NCBI GenBank assembly: GCA_021805205.1
Contig: JAJZFV010000016.1
Coordinates: 1 to 64,000 of the forward strand
Direction of reading: 5' to 3'
Origin: Actinomycetes bacterium
GTDB lineage: Bacteria; Actinomycetota; Acidimicrobiia; Acidimicrobiales; Acidimicrobiaceae
DNA: 64,000 nt
Below the pieces are notes generated by a model. That model searched no databases and was not told the DNA's origin. It saw only the letters and a list, made by a program, of their open reading frames with translations. Shown here piece after piece: positions 52,971 through 62,337 of this stretch (the first letter of the stretch is position 1; each line of letters begins with the position of its first letter). The translations under genes were made by a program, and so were the position numbers.

Positions 52971-53918
52971 CTATTCGACGCTCGTTTTATTGCCTTCGTT
53001 AAAGCGCTCAATGCGCTTCGAGGCGACTTCGACGTACTCTTCAAATATTTCGAAACCGAGAAAGTTCACTCCAAGTTGCAGAGCGGCGACGGCCGTCGTC
53101 CCTGAGCCCATAAAAGGATCGAGAACTATTCGATTGCGATCAATTGGAAGCGTCAATTCGATGAGGTACTTGATCAAGCTCACCGGTTTTACAGTGCAGT
53201 GAACGTTGAACTTTTCTTTCGACTCAGCCTCTATCCTTCGAATGATGTTAGAGGCAAATCCACCTTCGGTCTCGGCTTTGAAGAGCCCGACTCCATATTG
53301 ATCGATTGTTTTAGAGTAGTTATCGATAAGAGGCTTCTGTAGAACGGCTATCGCCTCCCACTCATTTCTGAGAGCGCTATGCCATCCTTGCCATTCCGAA
53401 GAGTCCTTACCCTCTTTGGCAAGTTTTTTAGAGTAGTTCAAACCCTTTGGAATTCCTGAATTTTTTTGCCAAACTATGACATCTCTAGCATAAAACCCCG
53501 CCTCTTCAAGGGCAACTTGAATATGTGCTACAGTTCGATTGCTACTGAAGGCGCAAATGAAAGCCCCGGGCTTCAGTACCCTTATCACTTCAAGCGCCCA
53601 CTCGGTGCTCCACAGTTGATATTCAGCTAGATTTTTGCGATACCTTTCGTACCACCTTGCATCCCTCTTCCCTCCAGCTAAGCCACTGCCGTAGGGTACG
53701 TTCTTTACCAGGGTGCTAGTGGAACCTGTGACCCTATCCAGCCTTCTCCGTACTTCATTCGCGTCCCATCTGTGACCGATGAATTCGTAGTTGTAAGGGG
53801 GATCGGTGATGCAAAGGTCGATCGACTCACTCGGAATCATCTTTAGTCCAATGATGCAATCCTGGTTGAATATTTGATTTATAAAAGAATCTGACATTAC
53901 CCCTAATCCTGCGATCAA
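52971..53918 (-). CDS. Orphan DNA methyltransferase (beta class, N6A or N4C)
   Basis: A 315-residue AdoMet-dependent DNA methyltransferase. The catalytic motif DPPY is at 39-42 and the AdoMet motif DPFMGSGTTA is near residue 275. DPPY before the FxGxG-type motif defines the beta class, acting on adenine N6 or cytosine N4. A target-recognition region lies between (about 130-250). An alternative start is ATG at 53897. No restriction endonuclease, specificity subunit or second methylase gene is nearby, so it is an orphan. Its location beside a gene-poor region suggests acquisition by transfer. It is convergent with the P450 gene. Confidence 0.88.
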   Translation of the reverse strand: MIAGLGVMSDSFINQIFNQDCIIGLKMIPSESIDLCITDPPYNYEFIGHRWDANEVRRRLDRVTGSTSTLVKNVPYGSGLAGGKRDARWYERYRKNLAEYQLWSTEWALEVIRVLKPGAFICAFSSNRTVAHIQVALEEAGFYARDVIVWQKNSGIPKGLNYSKKLAKEGKDSSEWQGWHSALRNEWEAIAVLQKPLIDNYSKTIDQYGVGLFKAETEGGFASNIIRRIEAESKEKFNVHCTVKPVSLIKYLIELTLPIDRNRIVLDPFMGSGTTAVAALQLGVNFLGFEIFEEYVEVASKRIERFNEGNKTSVE

Positions 53919-55039
53919 AGCCTAGCTACTTCGAGGTGTTGTTTTGGAGGGCGAAAATAGAGCAAGTTCAGGTAGTGCTGAAAGTGTGCCTTTCGGTGCG
54001 AATCTTTCAGACTGTTCGAATTATCTTGACGATGCTTGAGAACCGAACTCATCTAACAGTAGGGGTATGACCACTTTTGAAACTTTGTTAAAGTAACGAG
54101 GAGAGCTACTTGGAAGTTGGACTTGTCAGCTTTAGTCACATGATTGTTAATTTCACATTCACCTAGTCCAAGGTTGAAGTTTCTGAGCAGTATCCGCGCC
54201 ACCTCGTCAACGAAAACGCGAATATCTCGCGAATGTTTACCAAATCGAAGTTGAAACCACTTATTTAGCCCGGCCACCTTTTTTCGGGTGCTCCTAAGGT
54301 AGGTCAAAAGGTTGATCTGTGCTATTCACTACGGTGGGGGACAAAACTAAGATCTCCACGGATTCGATGCAACGATTGAAGTTGCCCAAACGTAGCTGCA
54401 ACGAACGCACTCCTGGCACAGTTTCAACCTATCCGATATAGCATTCGTCTAATTTATCCCAGTGTCTCCGGTTCTGAATGAAACTTAGATGCTGTGGTTG
54501 ACAAGTGTTCTACTCCAGAGTTGGCAATCTCGGTTGCTGTAGCAATCTCTGTTTAATGGCAGCGGTATAAAAGTTGTAGGTAGCGCAGGGGTAGCTACCT
54601 CAGTCCCTAGATAGCTATATTGACCGCTAATGCAGCGGTATAAGCATCGCCAAAGTTTCAATCACATTCGAGATTGCCACAAGTGTAGCCATATAAGACT
54701 CCAGCAGCGGAAGACCCCCGCCCAAAGAGACTTTGAGCGTTTTTCCAAGGAGTAAGGGCGCGCCGAGGAAGGGCAAAGGACGTAGCGGTATAAATAGGAC
54801 TGTGTCCGTAAAGACGACTGCCATGGCGTACGCCCTAATTAAATCGACGAGAAAGACGACGCTAACAAATTAAATATCGATTTACCCTGTGGCCCTCTAT
54901 CTTAGCTAATTGCACCACGTCAGCCACGAAGAGTTACACCAAAGAACCTCGTAAGCTGGTCCAATAACTTTGAGCTCTAATGTGAATTGAAAGTCGACAT
55001 CAACTTAATTTTCGTAACCAATTTTGAATACTGAAGGCC
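53919..55039. other. 1.1-kb gene-poor region
   Basis: No gene recognised. The best frame is a reverse one at 54053-54307 (84 residues, basic and leucine-rich), which I leave as unsupported. Three near-identical 12-mers lie at 54559-54793 (separate entry). Stop codons are dense in all frames, in keeping with decayed or regulatory DNA next to a mobile-type methyltransferase. Confidence 0.45.
54559..54793 (+). repeat. Three dispersed copies of GYAGCGGTATAA
   Basis: GCAGCGGTATAA at 54559-54570 and 54632-54643, and GTAGCGGTATAA at 54782-54793, all on the forward strand. Spacing is 73 and 150 bases. They could be a protein-binding site or the remains of a repeat element; no array structure is evident. 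Confidence 0.45.
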
Positions 55040-55687
55040 TCAAACGTTGCCGTCGCCGTCACTCGCGCCACCATTGTTATCAATATCTTGATCCCCACCG
55101 TTACCCTGTGGAATACCTGAAGTAGCTGTTGTGGATGGAGAAGCGGTGTAGCTGTAGGCACTACTAGCGGCGGGCGCACTCGCCTTTGCAACAACGGCGC
55201 TACCCTGAGTTGACACAGCGTACCACGGAGCTCCAAATGCGGTCGAGCCTTCACCATTAACTTGGCCAGAGCTGCTGTCACCTGAGAAGGTGTACAGGGG
55301 GTGGCCGTTGTATGTAACCTGCATATCACCATTGCCGCGTTTAATAGTTCCGAGTAATGAAGCAGATATGCCCGCTCCGGCCTGGACCTTACCGTTGGCC
55401 AAGAGAGGAGGCCAAGCCGTTGCGCACGCGCCGGTGCATTGAGAGGCGCCCCCGGCATCTTTCCCGAAAAGGTACAGAGTCTCTCCACTCGAATCCACGA
55501 GGATTTTTTGACCAAGTGTAGTATTTTCCGAGACACTGACCGTGGTAGAAGCGCTTGATGAACTTACAGTGCTCGCAGTAGAACTACTTGCATTTGCGCC
55601 ACATGCGGCTGCGACTAATGAAAGGGTCGACGCCATCCCTAGGTATTTCACAAGTTGAAGATGTCTAAGTTTTTTGATCTGTTGCAT
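55040..55687 (-). CDS. Lipoprotein with Yx(FWY)xxD repeats (COG4315-like)
   Basis: An exported lipoprotein. From ATG 55687 (215 residues) the signal sequence ends in a lipobox LVAAAC at about residue 29, followed by a Ser/Thr-rich spacer. The body has two repeats of the family motif: LYLFGKDAGGASQCTGAC, with TAWPPLL, and LYTFSGDSSSGQVNGEG. The C-terminus is a Ser/Ala/Gly/Asp-rich tail. The frame extends to 55822, but that would bury the signal peptide. Family members are surface proteins of unknown function, often linked to redox stress. No good ribosome site is seen. Confidence 0.8.
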   Translation of the reverse strand: MQQIKKLRHLQLVKYLGMASTLSLVAAACGANASSSTASTVSSSSASTTVSVSENTTLGQKILVDSSGETLYLFGKDAGGASQCTGACATAWPPLLANGKVQAGAGISASLLGTIKRGNGDMQVTYNGHPLYTFSGDSSSGQVNGEGSTAFGAPWYAVSTQGSAVVAKASAPAASSAYSYTASPSTTATSGIPQGNGGDQDIDNNGGASDGDGNV

Positions 55688-55822
55688 GTAATGTACTACG
55701 CATGAATCCGCCTTTCGGTTCACTAAGAATTGAAATTTCTTTATAAAACCTGAAAAAGAGGGGTTGGCAACAGTTTTCCAAAGGCCAAAATCCGTGCGAC
55801 GTCGTAGTTTGCTAGATCCCAA

Positions 55823-56310
55823 CGAAGCATTTTTACCAGTGGTATGTAATTAGTGTGATATCGATCTAACCAATCTTGGCGACCGATTCGCCAATTGCAT
55901 TAAAGTGGCTGAGATTTTCGTGCACGAAACCGTTTCACGTACATCGGAATCAAACTGAAACGTTTGTTGGCAACGAAGGGCCCCTTCGGCCATTGCTTTT
56001 AGTAGCTGTGTTGCTACTGGCTATAAAAGTTCACTGCGCCGGTCTTGTAAATCGATCGGAATCGGGGATGGTCGTTTGACGGCTCACTCGAGGTGATCAC
56101 GGGAGCATTTATCTCACCTTTGCATTGGATGCTACTTTGTATTGATTTGGGTGATCGCTCGCAATCTTCGCAGAGAGGACATATGACTCCTTGGATCTGT
56201 GCCTTCTATTGCTCCAAGGCGTTCGGTCTGCCACTTATCGGTTGCTAAGGTCCCAGGTTCGTCTACCTGTTAAGTCGATGGGCTTTTACAGTTTCCGAAA
56301 AGGTCCTTGC
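55823..56310. other. 488-bp intergenic region
   Basis: No credible gene or structured RNA was found between the lipoprotein promoter side and the hydrolase stop. Short forward frames here overlap the opposite-strand hydrolase and look non-coding. Confidence 0.4.
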
Positions 56311-56922
56311 TTACTTTCGATATTTGCCGATGATCGAAATTGCGGTCGCCTCATTTACTACCTGGGCGTATTTTGCCTCAATGTCGTAGAGATTGGAACT
56401 ATGGACCACTTCGTCGCGGTCTCCGACGGCATCCGATACCACAAAGGGAATAAATCCATTCTGCATTGCATCCAACGCCGAAGCCCTAACGCATCCGCTG
56501 GTGGAGACGCCGGCTATCAGAAGGGTGTCAACACCAAGTGTTCGAAGTGTTGCCGATAACGAGGTACCAAAGAAAGCACTGGCATACTGCTTAGTAACAA
56601 CGAAGTCCTCGTTGGTTACTTCTAATGCTTGGTGGAGTTCGATGTATTGACTTCCTTCAGTTAGGATCCGAAGTGCCGGTACCTTCAAGGTGAATACTCC
56701 GCCGTCTTTGCCATCTTCTCGGTAGATAACTCGGGTGAAGACGATAGGTAGATCGCTCTTTCGAGCTTCAACTATGAGGCGAGAGGTGGAGTAGACGCAC
56801 TCCTGCGATGGCAGCTGGAATGGGCTGCCATCCATGAAGTACGCCTTCATCATGTCTATAACCAGAAGGGCTGGCTTGTTCCCGGGTTTTAGGGCTCCAG
56901 CAAAACCATCGGCAAATGACAT
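56311..56922 (-). CDS. Isochorismatase-like cysteine amidohydrolase
   Basis: A 203-residue hydrolase of the isochorismatase fold. It has LLVIDMMKAYF (catalytic Asp), VVTKQYASAFFGT (catalytic Lys) and AGVSTSGCVRASALDAMQNG (nucleophilic Cys). The GVSTSGCVR string fits N-carbamoylsarcosine amidase-like and related amidases that release ammonia. It lies 38 bp downstream of the hydantoinase B gene on the same strand with GGAGAG before its ATG. It probably hydrolyses a carbamoyl or amide intermediate made by the hydantoinase/oxoprolinase pair. Confidence 0.87.
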   Translation of the reverse strand: MSFADGFAGALKPGNKPALLVIDMMKAYFMDGSPFQLPSQECVYSTSRLIVEARKSDLPIVFTRVIYREDGKDGGVFTLKVPALRILTEGSQYIELHQALEVTNEDFVVTKQYASAFFGTSLSATLRTLGVDTLLIAGVSTSGCVRASALDAMQNGFIPFVVSDAVGDRDEVVHSSNLYDIEAKYAQVVNEATAISIIGKYRK

Positions 56923-56960
56923 AATTTACTCTCCAACCTCATTGTTCTCGTGATCGATAC

Positions 56961-58835
56961 TTATACTGCTGCTACTGGAGGCTTGGGAGCCGGTAAGCCA
57001 GTCTCTACTTCGCAGTTTGCAAGGATCTCATTGAGCGGTGGACCCATGTTGAACGTTGGAAGGAGATTCGGCCTTCCTTGGCTGATCTCATCCCTAAGAA
57101 TCTCAGTTGCACGGTGATCAACAGTTCCGTCGTCACTACACACCACGCCGTAGTGTCGAGCCCCTCTAGCGGTTACTAGCCCGCGTTTTACTTCGAGGCC
57201 AACCAGATTTGGGTCGCGCTTTAGAGGGTCACCCCATCCGCCTCCACCCCAAGTCGCAAAGTGAAGTAGATCCCCAGGTGCCACTTCAACGTCGATAACC
57301 TTGCTAGCTATTACCTCAACAGTACCGTCTACTCGTTCGATCCACTTTCTTCCTCGAGCACCCGGCTCGCCGCCGTTTACTCCCCAAGGATATGTGAGCC
57401 ATCGATCGTCGTGAATTGCAATGGTTCCAGGTTCTAAGAATCTGTAGGCCACGTCTACACCGTTTCCACCACGGTGTAGACCTGCACCACCGGTGTCGGC
57501 GATGGTCTCCCACCTCTCAATCCGTAGCGGGTAGTAACTCTCTAAGTACTCACAGGGGATATTCACAAATGAGGGCCAAAGCGAGTGGCCATCAGGTCCA
57601 TCCCCGATCGGCCTTCCTGGGATTCCGCCAAAGCCGATTGAGTAAAGTTGAAACCATTCCCCCTTTCGATCACCGGAGGTGTAGTTTCCGGAATACATAA
57701 AGTGTGGCGAAGAAGAGAAACCAGCTGCATTTAGAAGATCGGGATTTGTCTGACCAAGGAGTCCTCCAAATAGGTCGAAGACCCTTCCGATTCCATGGTT
57801 TCTGGCATTTAGAGCTGCTGGATAGGCAGGCTTCCAGAAGGAATCGTCGGGGATAATAACATCCACCAGTGGATAGAAGCCGTCGTTCCAGAGGATCTGC
57901 GGATCAGCGACTGTGATCATGTAGATGCCAAAGAACATACGGACCAAGTTTTCGTTGATGAAGTAGTTGATCGGCCCCTTGGCTTGGGGGCTCGATCCAG
58001 AGAAGTCGAGGGTGACCTTCTCTCCAACGCGGGTAAGGCTGAGCTTGAGCTTGTAAGGACCGTAACCAACGCCATCGTCACAGATGTAATCCTCGAAGGC
58101 CAAGGTCTCGCCCTCTTTGAAGACGATCTCGAGGAGGGTCTTCATTGCCCGGTAGTTGCGATCGAGTAGAGCGTTCAGCGCCGAGGTGTAAGTGTCAACC
58201 CCAAAGCGCTGGCATAGCTCTTGAATTCTACGTGACGCTGTGCGGCACGCCGCCACTAGGCCGTTTAGGTCGGCTCTGTTCCAATCCGGAGTGCGAACTT
58301 GATTCAAGATGATCCGTAAAGAGTCTTCGGCAAGGACTCCTTGGTTGTATAGCTTGAACGGCGGTATCACAACACCCTCTTCAAAGATGGTCTTGGCATC
58401 GGTAGGCATAGAGGCCGGTGTCTTTCCGCCGACGTCGCTCATGTGACCAAACATAGAGGACCAACCAACGATCCTTCCGTCAAAGTAGATTGGCATAACT
58501 ATGAGCCAGTCGTTGGCGTGGCTGATAGCAGCCCCACAAGAGTAGGGATCTGAGGTAAGAAGTACATCGCCTTCCCTAATATCGCCCTCGAAGTTGGCTA
58601 GAAAGTCTGGAATCGACAAACCAAATTGTCCAACTACCATCTTCCCTTCTGGGTCCCCAATGAGTGGGAATTCGTCGTGCTGTTCCCGGATACCTGGAGA
58701 AAGCGCGGTACGAAATAAGACTTCGTCCATCTCGTAACGAGCGTGGCGAAGCGCATTTTCAATTATGTCGAGTGTGACTACATCTACCTCGACTGGATTT
58801 ACCGGCGTCGTCGCCGTTTCAATCAATCTTGCCAT
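56961..58835 (-). CDS. hyuB: Hydantoinase B/oxoprolinase B-type subunit
   Basis: A 624-residue HyuB-family protein. It has DVVTLDIIENALRHARYEMDE at the N-terminus, REQHDEFPLI, DVLLTSDPYSCGAAISHANDW, MFGHMSDVGGKTPASMP and a C-terminal TWGGGGWGDPLKRDP, all characteristic. Subunits of this type pair with HyuA in ATP-dependent opening of hydantoins or 5-oxoproline, or in acetone-carboxylase-like reactions. It starts 17 bases after the HyuA stop with GGGGG upstream, so the two are co-expressed. The substrate is not determinable from sequence. Confidence 0.92.
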   Translation of the reverse strand: MARLIETATTPVNPVEVDVVTLDIIENALRHARYEMDEVLFRTALSPGIREQHDEFPLIGDPEGKMVVGQFGLSIPDFLANFEGDIREGDVLLTSDPYSCGAAISHANDWLIVMPIYFDGRIVGWSSMFGHMSDVGGKTPASMPTDAKTIFEEGVVIPPFKLYNQGVLAEDSLRIILNQVRTPDWNRADLNGLVAACRTASRRIQELCQRFGVDTYTSALNALLDRNYRAMKTLLEIVFKEGETLAFEDYICDDGVGYGPYKLKLSLTRVGEKVTLDFSGSSPQAKGPINYFINENLVRMFFGIYMITVADPQILWNDGFYPLVDVIIPDDSFWKPAYPAALNARNHGIGRVFDLFGGLLGQTNPDLLNAAGFSSSPHFMYSGNYTSGDRKGEWFQLYSIGFGGIPGRPIGDGPDGHSLWPSFVNIPCEYLESYYPLRIERWETIADTGGAGLHRGGNGVDVAYRFLEPGTIAIHDDRWLTYPWGVNGGEPGARGRKWIERVDGTVEVIASKVIDVEVAPGDLLHFATWGGGGWGDPLKRDPNLVGLEVKRGLVTARGARHYGVVCSDDGTVDHRATEILRDEISQGRPNLLPTFNMGPPLNEILANCEVETGLPAPKPPVAAV

Positions 58836-58852
58836 TTGGCTTTTACCCCCGA

Positions 58853-60922
58853 TTAGTTGCCTTGAAGTGGTCGAATGAGTAGGCTTCCGCTGGCATGAAC
58901 GCTTGCAGAGTGGCCTGGGAGAATCAAAGTTGTGGAGTCCATCTCAGTTACGATGGCGGGTCCTAGGATCTCATTGTTAGCAAGGAGTTTGGATCGATCG
59001 TAGACGTTGGCATCGACGTACCCTCCGTCAACGTAGATCTGTGTAGAGCCGGTGTGGGCTGCAGAGGGATCTTTGGTTCCAGTTGCTATCGAAGTTGTAG
59101 CAACATTGGGGCGCGGTCCGCTGACACTTGCCCGAACAGATACGATTTCGTGTTCGTTGCGCTCCAATAAGAATGAGAAGAGCCTCTGATGTTCAGCGTC
59201 GAATGCTTTGCGTAGCGAGTCGAGTCCCCCACCGTTACCATCAAACTTATCGATATCGACCGAAATCGGAATTTCGAACCCCTGGCCGTGGTACCGAAGG
59301 TCGACTTGATACTCGATTCGATGGAGCTCGTCGGCGATGCCGTCACTTCTAAGGCTAGCCCGCGCTAGTTCTGCCCGTTCATGGAGCTCCGCCTTGAGCG
59401 AGTCATCTGAAAGTTCGCTGAAGCGGCGGACTAGGGTACGAACTGCTTCGCCCTTTACCGATGTGGTTGCATCACCGTAGGCGCATAGTACTCCTGGCGA
59501 TGGTGGAACGATTACCGGCCACGAGCCAGTTAGCTTTCCCAAAGCATTGGCGTGAAGCGGCCCGGCTCCTCCAAAGGCCACGAGGGCGAAGTCGCGTGGG
59601 TCGAATCCTTGCTGAACCGAAACCAGTCGAAGGGCTCCAAACATGTTCTCATTGACTATGTCGACGATACCAGAGGCTGCGGCTTCAACTGAGGCTAGAC
59701 CGGTTGCCTCCATGATCGTCGCCACTGCGGCTGACGCCTTATCCCTCTGCAGCGATATCTCGCCACCTGCTAGATCGCTCGGGAGATAACCTAGAACTAC
59801 GTTTGCATCTGTCACCGTAGGCTCAGCTCCCCCGTTTCCGTATGCCGCGGGTCCAGGGGAAGCGCCAGCACTTTGAGGACCTACTCGAAGCGCACGGGTG
59901 AGTGGCGGAACGTGTGCGATAGAACCGCCGCCAGCGCCGACGGTACGTACATCGACTGAGGTGGCCCTCACCGTTAGATCGCCGACCGTTGTTTCTCGCC
60001 CAACTCGAGGAGTCAAGCCCTGGACTAGGGCAACGTCGGTTGACGTACCACCCATGTCAATGGTGAGAAAGTCGCTAAAGCCGGCCTGTTCAGCAAAGTA
60101 GACTGCTCCGACGACGCCACCAGCTGGACCTGACATCATTACCGACACTGGGCTTTCTGCTGCAGTCTTTGCTGATATCAAACCTCCATCGGATTTCAAG
60201 ATGTAAAGCTTGGTATCTGAACCTGGAACTTTGACCTTTGACTCGAGGTTGTCCATGTAGAGGGCGACTTGCGGCTGGACGTAGGCGTTTGCAACGGTAG
60301 TTATTGCTCTTTCGTACTCTCTGATCTCAGGTAGAACCTCTGAAGATAGAGATATCGGAATGTTGCCGAGTTCCTCTCGGGCAATTTGGCCAATTCGCTG
60401 CTCGTGAGTTGTGTTGGCGTACGAGTTGATCAGCGAAACACTTAGTGCCTCGATACCTTGGCTCTTTAGGTAGCGGAGTTTGTCACGAACGTCTTGTTCG
60501 TCCAAGTCAGTCACTACCTCTCCCTTGGCGCCAATTCTCTCTTTTACCTCGACGGTGTTTTCAAGTGCCGCTAATGGCTCGGGCTTGGGCCAGATGATCC
60601 AAGCAGCCAAGCCACCGGGAACGAAAGAACGTGCGATTTGAAGAACTTGCCGAAAGCCTTGGGTGGTCACTAGACCAACCTTTGCGCCTTTTCCTTCAAG
60701 TATTGCATTCGTTGCAACGGTAGTACCGTGAAGGACTTCAGCGACCTCCGCTAGGGATATTCCCGCTTGTTGACAGACCTGTTCCATCCCCCTTAGTACT
60801 CCCACCGACTGATCGGTTGGCGTAGACGATGTCTTAGCCCTAAAGGTCTCCCCTGTTACCTCATTGGCGAGTAGTACGTCAGTGAATGTTCCACCTACGT
60901 CTACTCCGAGCCGATAGCTCAT
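58853..60922 (-). CDS. hyuA: Hydantoinase A/oxoprolinase A-type subunit
   Basis: A 689-residue ASKHA-fold ATPase subunit. The first phosphate loop is GVDVGGTFTDVLL, with GTTVATNAILEGKGAKVGLVTT following. The second ATP region is FLTIDMGGTSTDVALV, with GGGSIAHV after, and FGGAGPLHANAL near residue 445. It partners the HyuB product encoded immediately downstream. AGGAGGGGGC gives a strong ribosome site for ATG 60922. The combination with an isochorismatase-like amidase and a CaiB transferase suggests catabolism of a cyclic amide or related compound via a CoA ester. Confidence 0.93.
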   Translation of the reverse strand: MSYRLGVDVGGTFTDVLLANEVTGETFRAKTSSTPTDQSVGVLRGMEQVCQQAGISLAEVAEVLHGTTVATNAILEGKGAKVGLVTTQGFRQVLQIARSFVPGGLAAWIIWPKPEPLAALENTVEVKERIGAKGEVVTDLDEQDVRDKLRYLKSQGIEALSVSLINSYANTTHEQRIGQIAREELGNIPISLSSEVLPEIREYERAITTVANAYVQPQVALYMDNLESKVKVPGSDTKLYILKSDGGLISAKTAAESPVSVMMSGPAGGVVGAVYFAEQAGFSDFLTIDMGGTSTDVALVQGLTPRVGRETTVGDLTVRATSVDVRTVGAGGGSIAHVPPLTRALRVGPQSAGASPGPAAYGNGGAEPTVTDANVVLGYLPSDLAGGEISLQRDKASAAVATIMEATGLASVEAAASGIVDIVNENMFGALRLVSVQQGFDPRDFALVAFGGAGPLHANALGKLTGSWPVIVPPSPGVLCAYGDATTSVKGEAVRTLVRRFSELSDDSLKAELHERAELARASLRSDGIADELHRIEYQVDLRYHGQGFEIPISVDIDKFDGNGGGLDSLRKAFDAEHQRLFSFLLERNEHEIVSVRASVSGPRPNVATTSIATGTKDPSAAHTGSTQIYVDGGYVDANVYDRSKLLANNEILGPAIVTEMDSTTLILPGHSASVHASGSLLIRPLQGN

Positions 60923-60965
60923 GCCCCCTCCTTTTCTCGGATATTTTGTTTTGATAATGGATCTT

Positions 60966-62171
60966 TTAGATCGATCCGTTTGCTTCTAGCTCGGCGATCT
61001 CTCTTTGGTCGTAACCAAGGAGGTCGCCAAACACCTCTTGATTATGTTGTCCTAGCTCAGGACCAACGCTTCTTACAGCACCCGGGGTAGCGGACAGCTT
61101 TGGAAATACCGAGTGCATCGGAAACTCACCTAAGTTCGGATGGAGTAGTTTCACGATTGCCTCACGAGCTACAAAGTGGGGATCTTCTAACATATCTTGT
61201 GCCTTGTAGATTCTTCCCGCTGGAACTCCCGCCTCATTCAGTAACTCGAGTAGCTTCTCGGATTCAATTCCCGCAGTCCACTCCGCGATTATCCCGTCAA
61301 GGACCTCCATATTGTGTCCTCTCTCGGCGTGACCCTTGAAGCGGTCGTCGCTCGATAACTCGGGCTGTCCCATGGCGCTTGCTAATCTTTTGAAGACGTT
61401 GTCTTGGTTAGCCGCAATTAGGACCATGTCTCCTTCGGCAGTTGGATATACGTTGCTCGGTGAGACATTGGGAAGTACCGATCCGCTTCGCTCCCTCTGG
61501 TATCCGGCTAAAACCCACTCTGGAATCAATGACTCCATCATGGCCAATACTGCTTCGTAGATGGCAGAATCTACAATTTGACCTCTGCCTGTGTTGCTGC
61601 GATTGTGAACTGCGACGAGGGTACCCAGTGTGGCGAAGATTGCAGCCAATGAGTCGCCTAATGAAATCCCTGCCCTTGAAGGTGCGCGATCGGCATCGCC
61701 TATCACATAGCGAATGCCTCCCATCGCTTCACCTATCGATCCGAATCCTGCACGCGAGGAGTATGGTCCGGTTTGGCCGTAACCAGTTACACGTGTGATG
61801 ATGAGCCTTGGATTTATCTCCCACAGTTCCTGTGGCGAAAACCCCCACTTTTCGAGGGTTCCAGGTCGGAAGTTTTCTAAGAGGATATCGGCTTTGGAAA
61901 CTAGATCTCGGAGAATCTTTTTTCCGCCCTCTGAACGCAAGTTGGTCGTAACTGACTTTTTATTGCGGGCGATAATCGGCCACCAAAGGGACATTCCATG
62001 TGCTTTTTCTCGCCCCCATTGACGCATTGGATCACCTACCCCCGGGTCTTCGAGTTTGATAACTTCAGCTCCGAAGTCACCTAGGAGTTGTCCGCAGAAT
62101 GGACCCGCCAAAAGAGATCCAAGTTCGATCACTCGAAGATCGCCAAGGGGAAGGTTATTTGTTTCGACCAT
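60966..62171 (-). CDS. CaiB/BaiF-type (class III) CoA-transferase
   Basis: A 401-residue family III CoA-transferase. The opening LGDLRVIELGSLLAGPFCGQLLGDFGAEVIKLE and DPMRQWG are textbook. The active-site Asp lies in GISLGDSLAA near residue 170. It moves CoA between carboxylic acids such as succinyl-CoA and a catabolic acid. It is the first gene of the reverse-strand operon, 44 bp before hyuA, with AGGAGATG before its ATG. It is divergent from the GntR regulator at 62338, which presumably controls the operon. Confidence 0.92.
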   Translation of the reverse strand: MVETNNLPLGDLRVIELGSLLAGPFCGQLLGDFGAEVIKLEDPGVGDPMRQWGREKAHGMSLWWPIIARNKKSVTTNLRSEGGKKILRDLVSKADILLENFRPGTLEKWGFSPQELWEINPRLIITRVTGYGQTGPYSSRAGFGSIGEAMGGIRYVIGDADRAPSRAGISLGDSLAAIFATLGTLVAVHNRSNTGRGQIVDSAIYEAVLAMMESLIPEWVLAGYQRERSGSVLPNVSPSNVYPTAEGDMVLIAANQDNVFKRLASAMGQPELSSDDRFKGHAERGHNMEVLDGIIAEWTAGIESEKLLELLNEAGVPAGRIYKAQDMLEDPHFVAREAIVKLLHPNLGEFPMHSVFPKLSATPGAVRSVGPELGQHNQEVFGDLLGYDQREIAELEANGSI

Positions 62172-62337
62172 CCAACATCTCCTATTTGGTATACAATAAT
62201 TTTTGAGGTTGATAATTTTCTATCAGATTAATCGCTCAGAGGCAACAAAAATCAATTAAATATTGTGAATAGAATGAAAATTACATACAATATCAATATC
62301 GCTACGATCTTCATATGAGATTTTTGGAGGCAGTCGG
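62172..62337. promoter_or_regulatory. Divergent promoter region of the catabolic cluster
   Basis: An AT-rich 166-bp region between the CoA-transferase and GntR genes. ATACAATA occurs twice in the same direction (62191-62198 and 62285-62292), the first within GGTATACAATA, an imperfect match to GntR/FadR-type operators. Either could bind the adjacent regulator. Confidence 0.45.

Noticed and set aside
54053-54307. Reverse frame of 84 codons in the gene-poor region
   Set aside because: No recognisable family, weak start and only modest length; a chance frame cannot be excluded, so it is not listed as a gene.
54597-54614. Single AGTCCC half-site as another DosR-type box
   Set aside because: Only one half matches and no gene starts nearby, so it is probably chance.
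54627-54824. Reverse frame encoding a hydrophobic 65-residue peptide
   Set aside because: It covers the GYAGCGGTATAA repeats and has no ribosome site; hydrophobicity alone is not evidence.
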